From DATJMJ01 sp035503975 (GTDB taxonomy: Bacteria; Actinomycetota; Acidimicrobiia; Acidimicrobiales; Palsa-688), in contig DATJST010000411.1 of the NCBI GenBank assembly GCA_035503975.1, positions 1 to 5,807 on the forward strand: a stretch of 5,807 nucleotides of DNA, read 5' to 3'. The notes under the pieces were generated by a model. The model made no database searches and had not been told where the DNA came from. It was given only the letters and a program-made list of their open reading frames with translations. Shown here one piece after another: positions 5,803-5,807 of the stretch; the stretch's first letter is position 1; each line of letters starts with the position of its first letter. The position numbers and the translations under genes were made by a program.

Positions 5803-5807
5803 AGCCC

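Overview
The window is very GC-rich, and its genes use G/C-ending codons, GTG and TTG starts, and a probable leaderless regulator mRNA. Together with the protein families present, this points to an actinobacterium (Actinomycetota); genus cannot be told from the sequence. All supported genes lie on the minus strand, so the window reads from right to left. The long plus-strand frames opposite them are GC-driven shadows.

Right part (about 3890-5807): a MobF-type (TrwC/TraA-like) conjugative relaxase-helicase gene that looks broken. Its N-terminal piece (5563-5802) and its main body (3891-5561) are in different frames, separated by one extra base at 5562. The body keeps the histidine metal site and the helicase Walker A and B motifs. 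It loses family-like sequence at about 3950, so the C-terminal part of the helicase is missing. Just past that point another frame encodes a strongly hydrophobic, probably single-membrane-span segment. Its stop overlaps the start of a 20-codon ORF preceded by a Shine-Dalgarno-like AGGAG. This looks like a deletion scar joining the relaxase to leftovers of other genes.

Middle (3469-3890): mostly non-coding. It holds a cluster of short dyad symmetries (3631-3705) and a 13-base repeat present twice. No tRNA, CRISPR array or convincing terminator was seen.

Left part (1-3468): a compact three-gene operon. A TetR-family regulator (2718-3434) is followed after 2 nt by a DUF1453/CcdC-like membrane protein (1879-2715), and after 16 nt by an MMPL/RND-family exporter (1-1862, running off the left edge). 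The regulator's promoter carries a near-perfect 29-bp dyad over its -10 box, exactly what a self-repressing TetR operator would look like. The simplest reading is that an unidentified ligand releases TetR, switching on the exporter and its small membrane partner. The neighbouring relaxase remnant suggests the operon sits on, or was brought in by, a plasmid or integrative conjugative element. I saw no clearly new type of system. The points most worth following are the operator/leaderless promoter, the relaxase scar, and the unusual tail of the DUF1453 protein.
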